Shown here: positions 23,836-32,726 of the stretch, piece by piece
Numbering within the stretch: the first letter of the stretch is position 1
Layout: every line of letters starts with the position of its first letter
NCBI RefSeq assembly: GCF_002086115.1
Contig: NZ_MVHJ01000041.1
Location: forward strand, 1 to 37,738
Reading direction: 5' to 3'
Source of the DNA: Mycolicibacterium bacteremicum
GTDB lineage: Bacteria > Actinomycetota > Actinomycetes > Mycobacteriales > Mycobacteriaceae
DNA: 37,738 nt
Made by a program: the position numbers and the translations under genes
The notes under the pieces: model-generated
What the model was told of the DNA's origin: nothing
Seen by the model: only the letters and a program-made list of their open reading frames with translations
Database searches by the model: none

Positions 23836-25665
23836 TTACTCCGATTCGGCCAACCGGGTCTTGAGCGCGTCGAACTCGTCCTTGATGCCGGTGGGCAGCT
23901 TCTCACCGACGAACTCGAACCACTCCTCGATCAGCGGCAGCTCGGCACGCCACTCCTCGGCGTTGACGGCCAGCGCCTCGTCCACATCGGCCGGGTCGAC
24001 GTCCAGGCCCGACAGGTCCAGATCGGCGGCGGTCGGCACGATGCCGATCGGGGTGCTCTTGCCCTCGGCCTGATGCTCGATGCGCTCGATGGCCCACTTC
24101 AGCACGCGGCTGTTCTCACCGAATCCGGGCCACAGGAAGCGGCCGTCGCCGCCGCGGCGGAACCAGTTGACGAAGAACACCTTCGGCAGCTTGGACTCGT
24201 CCGCCTGCTTGCCGATGTTGATCCAGTGCTGGAAGTAATCGCCGACGTTGTAGCCCAGGAACGGCAGCATGGCCATCGGGTCGCGGCGCACGGTGCCGAC
24301 CTTGCCCTCGGCGGCGGCGGTCTGCTCGGAACCCAGGGTGGCGCCGATGAACACGCCGTGCTGCCAGTCGCGGGCCTCGGTGATCAGCGGGACGGTCGTC
24401 TTGCGGCGGCCGCCGAACAGGATCGCCGAGATCGGCACGCCCTGCGGGTCGTCCCACTCGGGCGCCAGCGTGGGGCACTGCGAGATCGGGGTGCAGTACC
24501 GCGAATTCGGGTGTGCTGCCTTAGTTTCGGTCTCGCGCAGAATCCAGTCCTGGCCCTTCCAGTCGATCAGGTGGTCGGGCTCACCCTCCAGGCCCTCCCA
24601 CCAGACATCGCCGTCATCGGTCTTGGCGACGTTGGTGAAGACGGTGTTGCCCGCGGCGATGGTCTTCATGGCGTTGGGGTTGGAGTCCCAGTTGGTGCCC
24701 GGCGCGACGCCGAAGAAGCCGAACTCCGGGTTGACTGCGTAGAGCTGACCGTCCTTGCCGAACCGCATCCAGGCGATGTCGTCACCGACGGTCTCGGCGC
24801 GCCAGCCCGGGATGGTGGGCTGCAGCATCGCGAGGTTGGTCTTGCCGCAGGCCGACGGGAAGGCCGCGGCGATGAAGTAGGCCTTGTTCTCCGGGGAGAT
24901 CAGCTTGACGATCAGCATGTGCTCGGCCAGCCAGCCCTCGTCGTGGGCCATGGCCGAGGCGATGCGCAGCGAGTAGCACTTCTTGCCCAGCAGCGCGTTG
25001 CCGCCGTAGCCGGAGCCGTAGCTCCAGATCTCGCGGCTCTCCGGGAAGTGGGTGATGTACTTGGTGTCGTTGCACGGCCATGGCACGTCGGCCTGGCCGT
25101 CCTCCAGCGGCGCGCCCAGCGAGTGCAGCGCCTTGACGAAGAAGCCGTCCTCGCCGATCTTCTCCAGCGCCTTGGCGCCCATCCGGGTCATGGTGCGCAT
25201 CGAGACCACGACGTACTCGGAATCGGTGAGCTCGACGCCCAGCTTCGGGTCCTCGGCGTCCAGCGGGCCCATGCAGAACGGCACCACCCACAGGGTGCGG
25301 CCGCGCATCGAACCGCGGTACAGGTCGGTCATGATGCCGCGCATCTCGGCCGGGTCCATCCAGTTGTTGGTGGGCCCGGCGTCGACCTCGCGCTCGGAAC
25401 AGATGTAGGTGCGGGACTCGACGCGTGCGACATCGGACGGATCGGAGAGCGCGAGGTAGGAGTTCGGCTGCTTCTGGTCGTTCAGCTTCTGGAAGGTGCC
25501 GGCCTCGACCAGCTGGGCGGCGAGGCGTTCGTACTCCTCCTGGGACCCGTCGGCCCACGCGACCCGCGCGGGCTGGGTGAGCTCGGCGACCTCCCGAACC
25601 CAGGCCAGCAGGCCCTGATGCGTCGTCGGTGCATTGTCGAGACCGGGAATGGTCGCTGAGGTCAT
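23836..25665 (-). CDS. pckG: Phosphoenolpyruvate carboxykinase (GTP)
   Basis: This 609-residue GTP-dependent PEPCK (called pckA in M. tuberculosis, Rv0211) interconverts oxaloacetate and phosphoenolpyruvate in gluconeogenesis. The kinase P-loop is SACGKTN (271-277), the metal-binding Asp pair is in GDDIAWM (about 295-301), and FGGRRKTTVPL, PNSRYCTP and NWFRRG are family landmarks. ATG 25665 (MTSATIPGL) equals the M. tuberculosis start and has an AGGAG Shine-Dalgarno seven bases upstream; further upstream in-frame codons are not needed. Cytosolic, key for growth on fatty acids and cholesterol. Convergent with the SRPBCC gene across a strong hairpin. Confidence 0.97.
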   Translation of the reverse strand: MTSATIPGLDNAPTTHQGLLAWVREVAELTQPARVAWADGSQEEYERLAAQLVEAGTFQKLNDQKQPNSYLALSDPSDVARVESRTYICSEREVDAGPTNNWMDPAEMRGIMTDLYRGSMRGRTLWVVPFCMGPLDAEDPKLGVELTDSEYVVVSMRTMTRMGAKALEKIGEDGFFVKALHSLGAPLEDGQADVPWPCNDTKYITHFPESREIWSYGSGYGGNALLGKKCYSLRIASAMAHDEGWLAEHMLIVKLISPENKAYFIAAAFPSACGKTNLAMLQPTIPGWRAETVGDDIAWMRFGKDGQLYAVNPEFGFFGVAPGTNWDSNPNAMKTIAAGNTVFTNVAKTDDGDVWWEGLEGEPDHLIDWKGQDWILRETETKAAHPNSRYCTPISQCPTLAPEWDDPQGVPISAILFGGRRKTTVPLITEARDWQHGVFIGATLGSEQTAAAEGKVGTVRRDPMAMLPFLGYNVGDYFQHWINIGKQADESKLPKVFFVNWFRRGGDGRFLWPGFGENSRVLKWAIERIEHQAEGKSTPIGIVPTAADLDLSGLDVDPADVDEALAVNAEEWRAELPLIEEWFEFVGEKLPTGIKDEFDALKTRLAESE

Positions 25666-25698
25666 CAAAGTCTCCTGCGTTGTTTCCGTGCGCATGCC

Positions 25699-25740
25699 GT
25701 TAACCGGCAGGTCACGATCGTCCCTGAAATAGAGGTTAAC
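25699..25740. promoter_or_regulatory. Paired GTTAAC palindromes upstream of pckG
   Basis: GTTAAC occurs at 25699-25704 and 25735-25740, 36 bp apart, in the region where the pckG promoter must lie. Two copies of an AT-rich 6-mer palindrome in this GC-rich DNA are notable but short. No regulator can be named. Confidence 0.25.
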
Positions 25741-25809
25741 GCGGGTGACTTTGGTCTGGGGAATCGGGACAATGTCCGATCACTCACAGGAACGATTCAG
25801 AAAGTTCCG

Positions 25810-27132
25810 CTACTCGGCGGTAACCGAATTCAGGTCGCTGCGCACTGCCCGCAAAGCCGCACGAAGCGAGCATAACCGCCGCTGCGTGGCCATCGCAGTG
25901 GTCGCGACCGCGGTGGCGTGCGTGCGGAGCCGGGCGTCGATGGCAGCCACCCGCTCGGCCGTCCGGGCGGCCGCGCTGTCGGCGGCGGCGACGGATTCCG
26001 CGGTCAGCGCGGCCTCGGCGGCGAGCAGCCGACGGCCGACCAGCGCCTCAGTGTCCGAGCGCAGGGCCGCGGCGACGGAACCGACCCAGCGGTCCAGGTG
26101 TGCGCGCTCGTGCAGCAGACCGCGCATGCCGACCACCCACAGCGTCAGCAGCAGACCGACCGCGGCGCCGACGACGGCGGCCGTCCCGGCGGCACCCGGG
26201 GCCAGCCCGACCAGCAACCGGCCCGCGGCCAGCGCCACCCCCAGGCCGAACCCGGCACCGAGCAGCGTCATCAACCGCATCTCCAGCCCGCGCGAGGTCG
26301 GCCCGGGCCGAGCGAGCTGCGGAACGGGCGTCGGCGGGCCGGTATCGGGCCGGGACAACATCAGCTCGTCGGCGATCCGGTCCGAGCGCGCCCGCACCGC
26401 GTCGTCCAGCTCGGCCACCAGTTGCTCGGCGCGTGCGGCGGCGTGGGCCACGAAATCCTGGCCCCACCGCCAGCCGGACGCGTCGTGTGCCAGCTCGCCG
26501 TGCAGGTCGGCGACCCGGCCGCGGGCCAGCTGGATCAGATCCAGCCGGGCCTGCTGCACCCGGTTACGCAGTCCAAGAGTCTGCGCCGACCGGATCTCTC
26601 TGGCCGCGCGCAGCTCGGCGTCGCGACGCTCGTGCAGGCCGGCGGCGACCGGGTCGGCAGCGCTCGCCGCCGCGATCTGCTCAGAAAGACGAGTTTCGTT
26701 TGCGCGCAGCCGATTTCGGCGAGCCAACGCCGGGTCGGCGAGCGCCCCGGTGAGCAGCTGCACCAGATCGGCCAGTCGCGGGTCGCCGCGCCGCGGGGCG
26801 GCGGCAACCGCCAGCCACGGCATGGTCCGGTAGCGGGCGGCACGCGCGGCGCAGGCCGCCTGATCCGCCGCGCGCACCGCCGGCCAGTCGTGGTGCACAT
26901 CGGCCTTGGTGACGACCCCGATCACCAGATCGGTGCTCCGTGCGGCCGCGTCGAGGATGCCGAGGTCGGAGGCGCGCAGCGGCGCCGCCGCGGACACCGC
27001 GAACACCACCGCGTCGGCAGCATCGGCCTGCTCGACGACGGTGTGCCCCGGTAGGGCCTGGCGCAGCGCCCCGGCCAGCGCGGTCACCCCGGCCAGCGGC
27101 GGCCCGGTCACCAGCACCACGCGCGCGGTCAC
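25810..27132 (-). CDS. Dynamin-like P-loop membrane protein with altered P-loop (Rv0210 position)
   Basis: This 440-residue protein has a small G-domain-like N-terminus, a long helical middle, a two-helix membrane hairpin (about 285-335, Ala/Gly/Leu-rich) and a C-terminal helical stalk. This is the architecture of bacterial dynamin-like proteins. The P-loop reads GPPLAGVT (10-17) with Val16 in place of Lys, no DxxG is evident, but TKAD is kept as G4. GTP hydrolysis is doubtful. GTG 27132 overlaps the upstream gene's stop by 4 bp (GTGA). The pair lies between trmB and pckG, the place of Rv0209-Rv0210 in M. tuberculosis, which are uncharacterised. It probably works with its partner at the membrane. 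Confidence 0.8.
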   Translation of the reverse strand: MTARVVLVTGPPLAGVTALAGALRQALPGHTVVEQADAADAVVFAVSAAAPLRASDLGILDAAARSTDLVIGVVTKADVHHDWPAVRAADQAACAARAARYRTMPWLAVAAAPRRGDPRLADLVQLLTGALADPALARRNRLRANETRLSEQIAAASAADPVAAGLHERRDAELRAAREIRSAQTLGLRNRVQQARLDLIQLARGRVADLHGELAHDASGWRWGQDFVAHAAARAEQLVAELDDAVRARSDRIADELMLSRPDTGPPTPVPQLARPGPTSRGLEMRLMTLLGAGFGLGVALAAGRLLVGLAPGAAGTAAVVGAAVGLLLTLWVVGMRGLLHERAHLDRWVGSVAAALRSDTEALVGRRLLAAEAALTAESVAAADSAAARTAERVAAIDARLRTHATAVATTAMATQRRLCSLRAALRAVRSDLNSVTAE

Positions 27133-27845
27133 GGCGCGGGTCCGGGCGGACCGGCCAGCCGCAACTGCCCGCGGACCAGGTCGGCCGCACAGTCGGCGTG
27201 CAGTCGGCCGACCGGGCCGCGTCCGTAGCGCTGCCAGTGCCGGGCGCAACGCGACGGCGGACCCACGACGGGATCCAGGCCCGCCGCGCGCAGCACGTCG
27301 GCGGCCGCATCCGCCGCCGCCCACACCGCGGTGTCACCGGCCAACAGTTCGGCCAACGGGGTGTCGGTGGCCGCCAGCGCGCGCAGCCGGGTCAGCGCCG
27401 CCCGCAGCCGCCGGTACCGCGTCGGTGCGGTGGCGGCGTCGATCTCGGCGGACAGCGCCGCCAGCCCGGTGCCGTGCAGCGCGCTCACCGCGACCGTCGG
27501 CACTCCGGTGCGCCCGGTGATCGCGGCGGCCCGCGCGGTCGGGTCGTCGAGCGCATCGGCCTTGTTGAGCACGATCCGCAGCGGCCGGGTGGTGTCCGTA
27601 TATATAGGGCGATCCTCTGGCGTGACGGTCTCGGTGACGACCAGCAGGACCGCATCGGCACCGGCGGTGTCATCGGCGCACCGCACACCGGTGCCGCCCA
27701 GCGCGGCGGCCAGGGTGCGCCGCCCGGCGCCGGGCCGTCCGGTCAACGCCACCCGCGGCGGGGTGCGCAGCGTCGCGATGATCGGTGCCAGCGCGGGCCG
27801 CGCTCCGTCCGCGGTCAGGGCGGTCAGCTCGGCGATCAGACCCAC
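27129..27845 (-). CDS. GTPase-like partner protein with altered P-loop (Rv0209 position)
   Basis: This 238-residue protein has a G-domain-like layout: P-loop GRPGAGRRT (36-44) with Arg42 at the Lys position and Arg43 at the Ser/Thr position, a DTAG that may be a contracted G3, NKAD as G4 and VSALHGTG as G5. A helical C-terminus follows, without a membrane segment. GTG 27845 is chosen because the MGLIAELTAL helix follows it; no good ribosome site is seen. It is translationally coupled to the second P-loop gene (4-bp overlap), as expected for paired bacterial dynamin-like proteins. Divergent from trmB across 113 bp. Function unknown. Confidence 0.78.
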   Translation of the reverse strand: MGLIAELTALTADGARPALAPIIATLRTPPRVALTGRPGAGRRTLAAALGGTGVRCADDTAGADAVLLVVTETVTPEDRPIYTDTTRPLRIVLNKADALDDPTARAAAITGRTGVPTVAVSALHGTGLAALSAEIDAATAPTRYRRLRAALTRLRALAATDTPLAELLAGDTAVWAAADAAADVLRAAGLDPVVGPPSRCARHWQRYGRGPVGRLHADCAADLVRGQLRLAGPPGPAP

Positions 27846-27958
27846 CCGTTCATCGTGACACCGCCCGCGCACCCCGGGATGCGGTGATTTGGGCCGCAGA
27901 CCGGCTCAGGCAACTGTTGGGTATCAATCTGTACCGCGATGCGGGTACCCCGGCCTCG

Positions 27959-28717
27959 ATGCGCGACGATGGACCGATGTATGCCCAGGGGGAGGACGCC
28001 GGCGGGACCGACCCCGCGCCGGGCGCGCCCACCCATCACCAACGGCGGGTGACGAGTTTCCGCACCCGCCGCTCCCAGCTGACCGGTGCTCAGCAGCAGA
28101 CGTGGGAACGGCGCTGGCCCGAGCTGGGCGCCGAGGCACTGGACGCGTCGGGACGCCCAGCCCGGCTGGACCCCGTGCAGTGGTTCGGCAGGCAGGCGCC
28201 GCTGGTCCTGGAGATCGGCTGCGGCACCGGCACCTCGACCGCCGCGATGGCCCAGCTCGAACCCGACCTCGACGTGATTGCCGTCGAGGTCTACAAGCGT
28301 GGGCTGGCGCAGTTGTTATCGGCCATCGACCGCGAGGGGATCACCAACATCCGGATGATCCGCGGCGACGGTGTCGACGTCCTCGAACACCTGCTGCCCA
28401 GCGGATCGCTGACCGGGGTCCGGGTGTTCTTCCCCGACCCGTGGCCCAAGGCCCGCCACCACAAGCGCCGGCTCATCCAGCCGACGACGGTCGGGTTGAT
28501 CGCCGACCGGCTGCGTCCAGGCGGGATCCTGCACGCGGCGACCGACCATCAGGGGTATGCCGAGCACATGGCCGAGGTCGGAGATGCCGAACCGCGGTTG
28601 CGCCGCGTGGACATCGCCGACGGCCTACCGATCTCGGTGGCCCGGCCCGAGACGAAGTACGAACGCAAGGCCCTGGCCGGGCCGATCGTGACGGAGTTGC
28701 TGTGGGAGCGGCGATGA
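27959..28717 (+). CDS. trmB: tRNA (guanine-N7)-methyltransferase
   Basis: This SAM-dependent TrmB forms m7G46 in tRNAs. Motif I is VLEIGCGTGTSTAAMA and the family hallmark is VRVFFPDPWPKARHHKRRL, followed by LHAATDHQGYAEHM and the C-terminal TKYERKA. About 252 residues with ATG 27959; an in-frame ATG at 27977 (MYAQGEDAGG) is equally possible, since neither has a clear ribosome site. The first 60 residues are an unconserved, Arg-rich lead as in other mycobacterial TrmB. It is followed by the NYN gene after 28 bp, the order of Rv0208c-Rv0207c-mmpL3. Confidence 0.95.
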   Translation: MRDDGPMYAQGEDAGGTDPAPGAPTHHQRRVTSFRTRRSQLTGAQQQTWERRWPELGAEALDASGRPARLDPVQWFGRQAPLVLEIGCGTGTSTAAMAQLEPDLDVIAVEVYKRGLAQLLSAIDREGITNIRMIRGDGVDVLEHLLPSGSLTGVRVFFPDPWPKARHHKRRLIQPTTVGLIADRLRPGGILHAATDHQGYAEHMAEVGDAEPRLRRVDIADGLPISVARPETKYERKALAGPIVTELLWERR

Positions 28718-28745
28718 GTGCGTGCGCGACGACCAGGAGGCCAAG

Positions 28746-29456
28746 GTGAGCATCGACACCGAGTCCGACAGCCCCGAGACTGCCGACATCCCGGCCCAGC
28801 CGGTACCGAGCGCGCCGCCCGTGCAGCGGGTGCTGCTGGTCTGGGACGCCCCCAATCTCGACATGGGCCTCGGGTCCATCCTCGGTGGCCGGCCCACCGC
28901 CGCCCACCGGCCGCGCTTCGATGCGCTCGGCCGCTGGTTGCTGAGCCGGACCGCCGAACTGTCCGGTCGACGTGACGCCGACACCGACACGCTGCCGACC
29001 CTGGAGCCCGAGGCGACGGTGTTCACCAACATCGCCCCAGGTAGCGCCGATGTCGTCCGGCCCTGGGTCGAGGCGCTGCGTAACGTGGGCTTCGCCGTCT
29101 TCGCCAAACCGAAGATCGACGAGGACAGTGATGTGGACAGCGACATGCTGGACCACATCGCGCTGCGCCGTGGCGAAGGTCTGGCCGGTGTGGTGGTCGC
29201 CTCGGCCGACGGTCAGGCGTTCCGGGCACCGCTGGAGGAGATTGCTCACGACGGCGTTCCGGTGCAGGTGCTCGGATTTCGCGAACATGCCAGTTGGGCG
29301 TTAGCGTCGGATACCTTGGAGTTCGTCGACCTGGAGGACATCCCTGGTGTCTTCCGGGAGCCGTTACCGCGAATCGGCCTTGATTCGCTGCCTGAGCAGG
29401 GCGCGTGGCTGCAGCCGTTCCGGCCGTTGTCAGCGCTGCTGACCTCGCGCGTCTGA
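28746..29456 (+). CDS. NYN-domain protein (Rv0207c homologue)
   Basis: This 236-residue protein has a NYN (PIN-like RNase) fold with VLLVWDAPNLDMGLGS at about 29-44, DSDVDSDMLDHIAL and VVVASADGQAF, which supply the acidic metal-binding residues expected of NYN nucleases. It is nearly identical to M. tuberculosis Rv0207c through most of its length, including the end RPLSALLTSRV, which suggests strong conservation. GTG 28746 is chosen for the AGGAGG five bases upstream. It lies between trmB and mmpL3. RNA cleavage or tRNA-linked activity is plausible but unproven. Confidence 0.92.
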   Translation: MSIDTESDSPETADIPAQPVPSAPPVQRVLLVWDAPNLDMGLGSILGGRPTAAHRPRFDALGRWLLSRTAELSGRRDADTDTLPTLEPEATVFTNIAPGSADVVRPWVEALRNVGFAVFAKPKIDEDSDVDSDMLDHIALRRGEGLAGVVVASADGQAFRAPLEEIAHDGVPVQVLGFREHASWALASDTLEFVDLEDIPGVFREPLPRIGLDSLPEQGAWLQPFRPLSALLTSRV

Positions 29457-29519
29457 ACAATTGAAGCGACAATTCGCGCGCAACGTGAAACAGACCTGAT
29501 GAAGAATTAAGGAGCCGAC

Positions 29520-32500
29520 GTGTTCGCCTGGTGGGGTCGAACGGTGTACCAGTTCCGATACGTGGTTATCGGTGTCATGGTCGCACTGTGCCTTGGTGGC
29601 GGGCTGTACGGAGCAAGCCTCGGACAGCACGTCACCCAGAGCGGTTTCTACGATGAGACCAGTGAATCGGTGCGGGCGTCGCTGCTCGGCGACGAGGTGT
29701 ACGGCCGCGACCGCACCAGCCACGTGGTGGCGATCCTCACCCCGCCCGACGGCGAGAAGGTCGACAACCCGGAGTGGATGGAGAAGGTCACCGGGGAACT
29801 GAACGACCTGGTCTCCGACAACGAGGACCGGATCGTCAGCTGGGTGGGCTGGCTGCGGGCACCCGATGCCGCGGCCGAGACCGTGCAGCAGATGAAGACC
29901 GAGGACCTGTCCAAGACCTTCGTCAGCATCCCGCTCAAGGGCGAGAACGACGACGAGATCCTGAAGAATTACCAGGCCATCGAGCCGCAGCTGTCCGAGG
30001 TCAACGACGGCAAGATCCAGCTCGCCGGCCTGCAACCACTGGCCAGCGAGCTGACCGGCACCATCGGCGAGGACCAGAAACGCGCCGAGGTGGCCGCCAT
30101 CCCGCTGGTCTGCGTCGTGTTGTTCTTCGTGTTCGGCGGTGTGGTCGCCGCAGCCCTGCCCGGCATCATCGGCGGCCTGACGATCGCCGGTGCGCTCGGC
30201 ATCATGCGGGTGTTCGCCGAGTTCATGCCCGTGCACTTCTTCGCCCAGCCGGTGGTGACCCTGATGGGTCTCGGTATCGCGATCGACTACGGGCTGTTCA
30301 TGGTGAGCCGCTTCCGCGAGGAGCTCGCCGAGGGCTATGACACCGAGGCCGCGGTGCGGCGCACCGTGATGACCTCCGGGCGCACCGTGATGTTCTCCGC
30401 CGTGATCCTGGTCGCGTCCTCGGTGCCGCTGCTGCTGTTCCCGCAGGGCTTCCTGAAGTCGATCACCTACGCGATCATCGCCTCGGTGATGCTGGCCGCC
30501 ATCCTGTCGGTCAGTGTGCTGCCGGCCGCGCTGGCCATCCTCGGCCCGCGCGTGGATGCCCTGGGCGTGCGCTGGCTGCTCAAGTTCATCCAGAACGATG
30601 TCTCATCCGACCCGGCGAACACCCGCACCAACACGCTGGCGATCGCCTCCATCCCGGCCGGTGTGCTGCTGCCACCGGCGGGTATCGCGCTGGGACACCT
30701 GGCCCGTAAGCGCATCAAGCAGACCGGCGAACAGGGTCTGCCGCTGACCCTGATCGGACTGGCGCTCGGCTACGTGGGCCTGCTCGGCTGGCTGGCCTAC
30801 TTCACGATCTCCAACAAGGACTCCCTCGGCGGTGGCCTGTACTGGGTCATTCTCGGCGTAATCATCTTCGTCGCGGTGGTGGCGGGCGGCCTGGCGCTGG
30901 CCCGCTGGGTGCCGCTGGCCCGCGCGCCCATCGTCTGGTGGGTGGAGTGGCTGGCCGAGAAGACGCAGAAGACCAAGACGCGCGCGGAGGTCGAGAAGGG
31001 CTTCTGGGGCAAGCTGGTCAACGTCGTGATGAAGCGGCCGATCGCCTTCGCCGCGCCCATCCTGATCGTGATGATCCTGCTGGTGCTGCCGCTGGGCCAG
31101 CTGGCGCTCGGCGGTATCAGCGAGAAGTATCTGCCGCCCGACAACGGTGTGCGGCAGGCCCAGGAGGACTTCGACCGCAGCTTCCCCGGGTTCCGGACCG
31201 AGCCGCTGACGCTGGTGATCCAGCGTGAAGACGGCGAACCGATCACCGACCAGCAGCTGGCCGAGGTCCGCGCCAAGGCGATGAACGTCAGCGGCTTCAT
31301 CGACGCGGACAACGATCCGAGCAAGATGTGGCAGGAACGGTCCGCGCAGGACACCGGCACCAAGGATCCGTCGGTCCGGGTGCTGCAGAACGGCCTGATC
31401 GACCGCAACGACGCCTCGCAGAAGATGGACGAACTGCGCGCAATCCAGCCGCCACGCGGTCTGGACATCGCGGTCGGCGGCACGCCGGCCCTGGAGCAGG
31501 ACAGCATCCACAGTCTGTTCGACCGGCTGCCGCTGATGGCGGTGGTGCTGATTGTCACGACCACGATCCTGATGTTCCTGGCGTTCGGCTCGGTGGTCCT
31601 GCCGATCAAGGCCGCATTGATGAGCGCGCTGACTCTGGGTTCGACGATGGGCATCCTGACCTGGATGTTCGTCGACGGGCACGGGTCCGGCCTGATGAAC
31701 TACACGCCGCAGCCGCTGATGGCCCCGATGATCGGGCTCATCATCGCGGTGATCTGGGGTCTGTCGACCGACTACGAGGTGTTTCTGGTCTCGCGCATGG
31801 TGGAGGCCCGCGAACGCGGGTTGTCCACCGCCGAGGCGATCCGCATCGGCACCGCGACCACCGGCCGGCTCATCACCGGCGCCGCGCTGGTGCTGGCGGT
31901 GGTGGCCGGGGCGTTCGTGTTCTCCGACCTGGTGATGATGAAGTACCTGGCGTTCGGTCTGCTGATCGCGCTGCTGCTCGACGCGACCATCATCCGGATG
32001 TTCCTGGTGCCCGCGATCATGAAGCTGCTCGGCGACGACTGCTGGTGGGCACCGCGCTGGATGCGTCGCCTGCAGGAGCGGATCGGTTTGGGTGAGACCA
32101 ACCTGCCCGACGAACGCAAGGGGCGTCCGTCGATGCACGACACCGACGACGACGAACCGGCCGATCAGGACGCGCTGGTCGGCGCGGGTGCTCCGGTGCC
32201 CCCGCCCGCCCAGCACGATCCCGGGCATCCCGGTCCGCCGCCGGGGCCGGGTCCGCGTGGACCCGTTCCGCCGCCGGTGCGCCCGAGCGGCCCGTCCGGC
32301 TCGGCCACCAGCCGTATCCCGGCGCCGGAGCCCCCGACGACCCGTTTCGCCGCCCAGCCGGATTCGGCCGCGACCACCGCGATCAACGCGGTGAACACAC
32401 CGACCGAGCGGCGGCCGCGCGCCGAGCAGAACCCGGCGCGGGAGAAGCGCGAGATCGAGTCGTGGCTCGGCGAACTGCGCGGCAGCGCCTCGCCGACCAC

Positions 32501-32726
32501 CGCGATCCCGAGTGCCCGGCCGTCGACGCAGCCGACCCGGGCGATCCCGCAGCCCGAGGACAACGAGGCGACGACTGCCATCCCCGCCCAGCCCGGTTCG
32601 GGTGACCCGGAGTCCACGGAGAAGATCGACACCCGGGCGGCCCGCGAGCAGGCCGATGAGACCCCGACCCGCCGCGGCGGCGGTGTCAGCGCGGCGGATC
32701 TGCTGCGTCGGGAAGGTCGTCTCTGA
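29520..32726 (+). CDS. mmpL3: MmpL3 trehalose monomycolate transporter with TM6-TM7 insertion
   Basis: This 1068-residue RND-superfamily protein exports trehalose monomycolate to the periplasm for mycomembrane synthesis. The N-terminus MFAWWGRTVYQFRY and the proton-relay pairs Asp256/Tyr257 (GIAIDYG) and Asp751/Tyr752 (STDYEVF) are conserved. The second pair is 645/646 in M. tuberculosis and M. smegmatis, so 106 residues have been gained in between. The extra sequence lies between TM6 (ends near 345) and the AEKTQKTKTR linker (from 479), is strongly hydrophobic and resembles DUF4190. The last 250 residues are a Pro/Thr-rich cytoplasmic tail ending GVSAADLLRREGRL. GTG 29520 has an AAGGAG Shine-Dalgarno. 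Its last 41 bp overlap the convergent AI-2E gene. Confidence 0.97.
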   Translation: MFAWWGRTVYQFRYVVIGVMVALCLGGGLYGASLGQHVTQSGFYDETSESVRASLLGDEVYGRDRTSHVVAILTPPDGEKVDNPEWMEKVTGELNDLVSDNEDRIVSWVGWLRAPDAAAETVQQMKTEDLSKTFVSIPLKGENDDEILKNYQAIEPQLSEVNDGKIQLAGLQPLASELTGTIGEDQKRAEVAAIPLVCVVLFFVFGGVVAAALPGIIGGLTIAGALGIMRVFAEFMPVHFFAQPVVTLMGLGIAIDYGLFMVSRFREELAEGYDTEAAVRRTVMTSGRTVMFSAVILVASSVPLLLFPQGFLKSITYAIIASVMLAAILSVSVLPAALAILGPRVDALGVRWLLKFIQNDVSSDPANTRTNTLAIASIPAGVLLPPAGIALGHLARKRIKQTGEQGLPLTLIGLALGYVGLLGWLAYFTISNKDSLGGGLYWVILGVIIFVAVVAGGLALARWVPLARAPIVWWVEWLAEKTQKTKTRAEVEKGFWGKLVNVVMKRPIAFAAPILIVMILLVLPLGQLALGGISEKYLPPDNGVRQAQEDFDRSFPGFRTEPLTLVIQREDGEPITDQQLAEVRAKAMNVSGFIDADNDPSKMWQERSAQDTGTKDPSVRVLQNGLIDRNDASQKMDELRAIQPPRGLDIAVGGTPALEQDSIHSLFDRLPLMAVVLIVTTTILMFLAFGSVVLPIKAALMSALTLGSTMGILTWMFVDGHGSGLMNYTPQPLMAPMIGLIIAVIWGLSTDYEVFLVSRMVEARERGLSTAEAIRIGTATTGRLITGAALVLAVVAGAFVFSDLVMMKYLAFGLLIALLLDATIIRMFLVPAIMKLLGDDCWWAPRWMRRLQERIGLGETNLPDERKGRPSMHDTDDDEPADQDALVGAGAPVPPPAQHDPGHPGPPPGPGPRGPVPPPVRPSGPSGSATSRIPAPEPPTTRFAAQPDSAATTAINAVNTPTERRPRAEQNPAREKREIESWLGELRGSASPTTAIPSARPSTQPTRAIPQPEDNEATTAIPAQPGSGDPESTEKIDTRAAREQADETPTRRGGGVSAADLLRREGRL
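30585..30920 (+). other. DUF4190-like membrane insertion inside MmpL3
   Basis: This segment, about residues 356-467 of MmpL3, contains NTLAIASIPAGVLLPPAGIA, then GHLARKRIKQTGEQGLPLTL and IGLALGYVGLLGWLAYF, which follow the DUF4190 pattern (LAIASL, GHIAL-x-QIKRTGE-x-GRGLA, GLxLGY) as I remember it. A third hydrophobic stretch (GLYWVILGVIIFVAVVAGGLALA) follows. Base composition is like the rest of the gene and the frame is uninterrupted. Confidence 0.75.

Noticed and set aside
25780..25809. GGAAC/GTTCC inverted repeat before the stop of the dynamin-like gene as a terminator
   Set aside because: A five-base stem with a ten-base loop and no U-tract is too weak to call.
30585..30920. MmpL3 insertion as a sequencing or assembly frameshift
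   Set aside because: The segment is in frame on both sides, a multiple of three, hydrophobic in an orderly way and similar to a known domain pattern, which random frameshifted DNA would not give.
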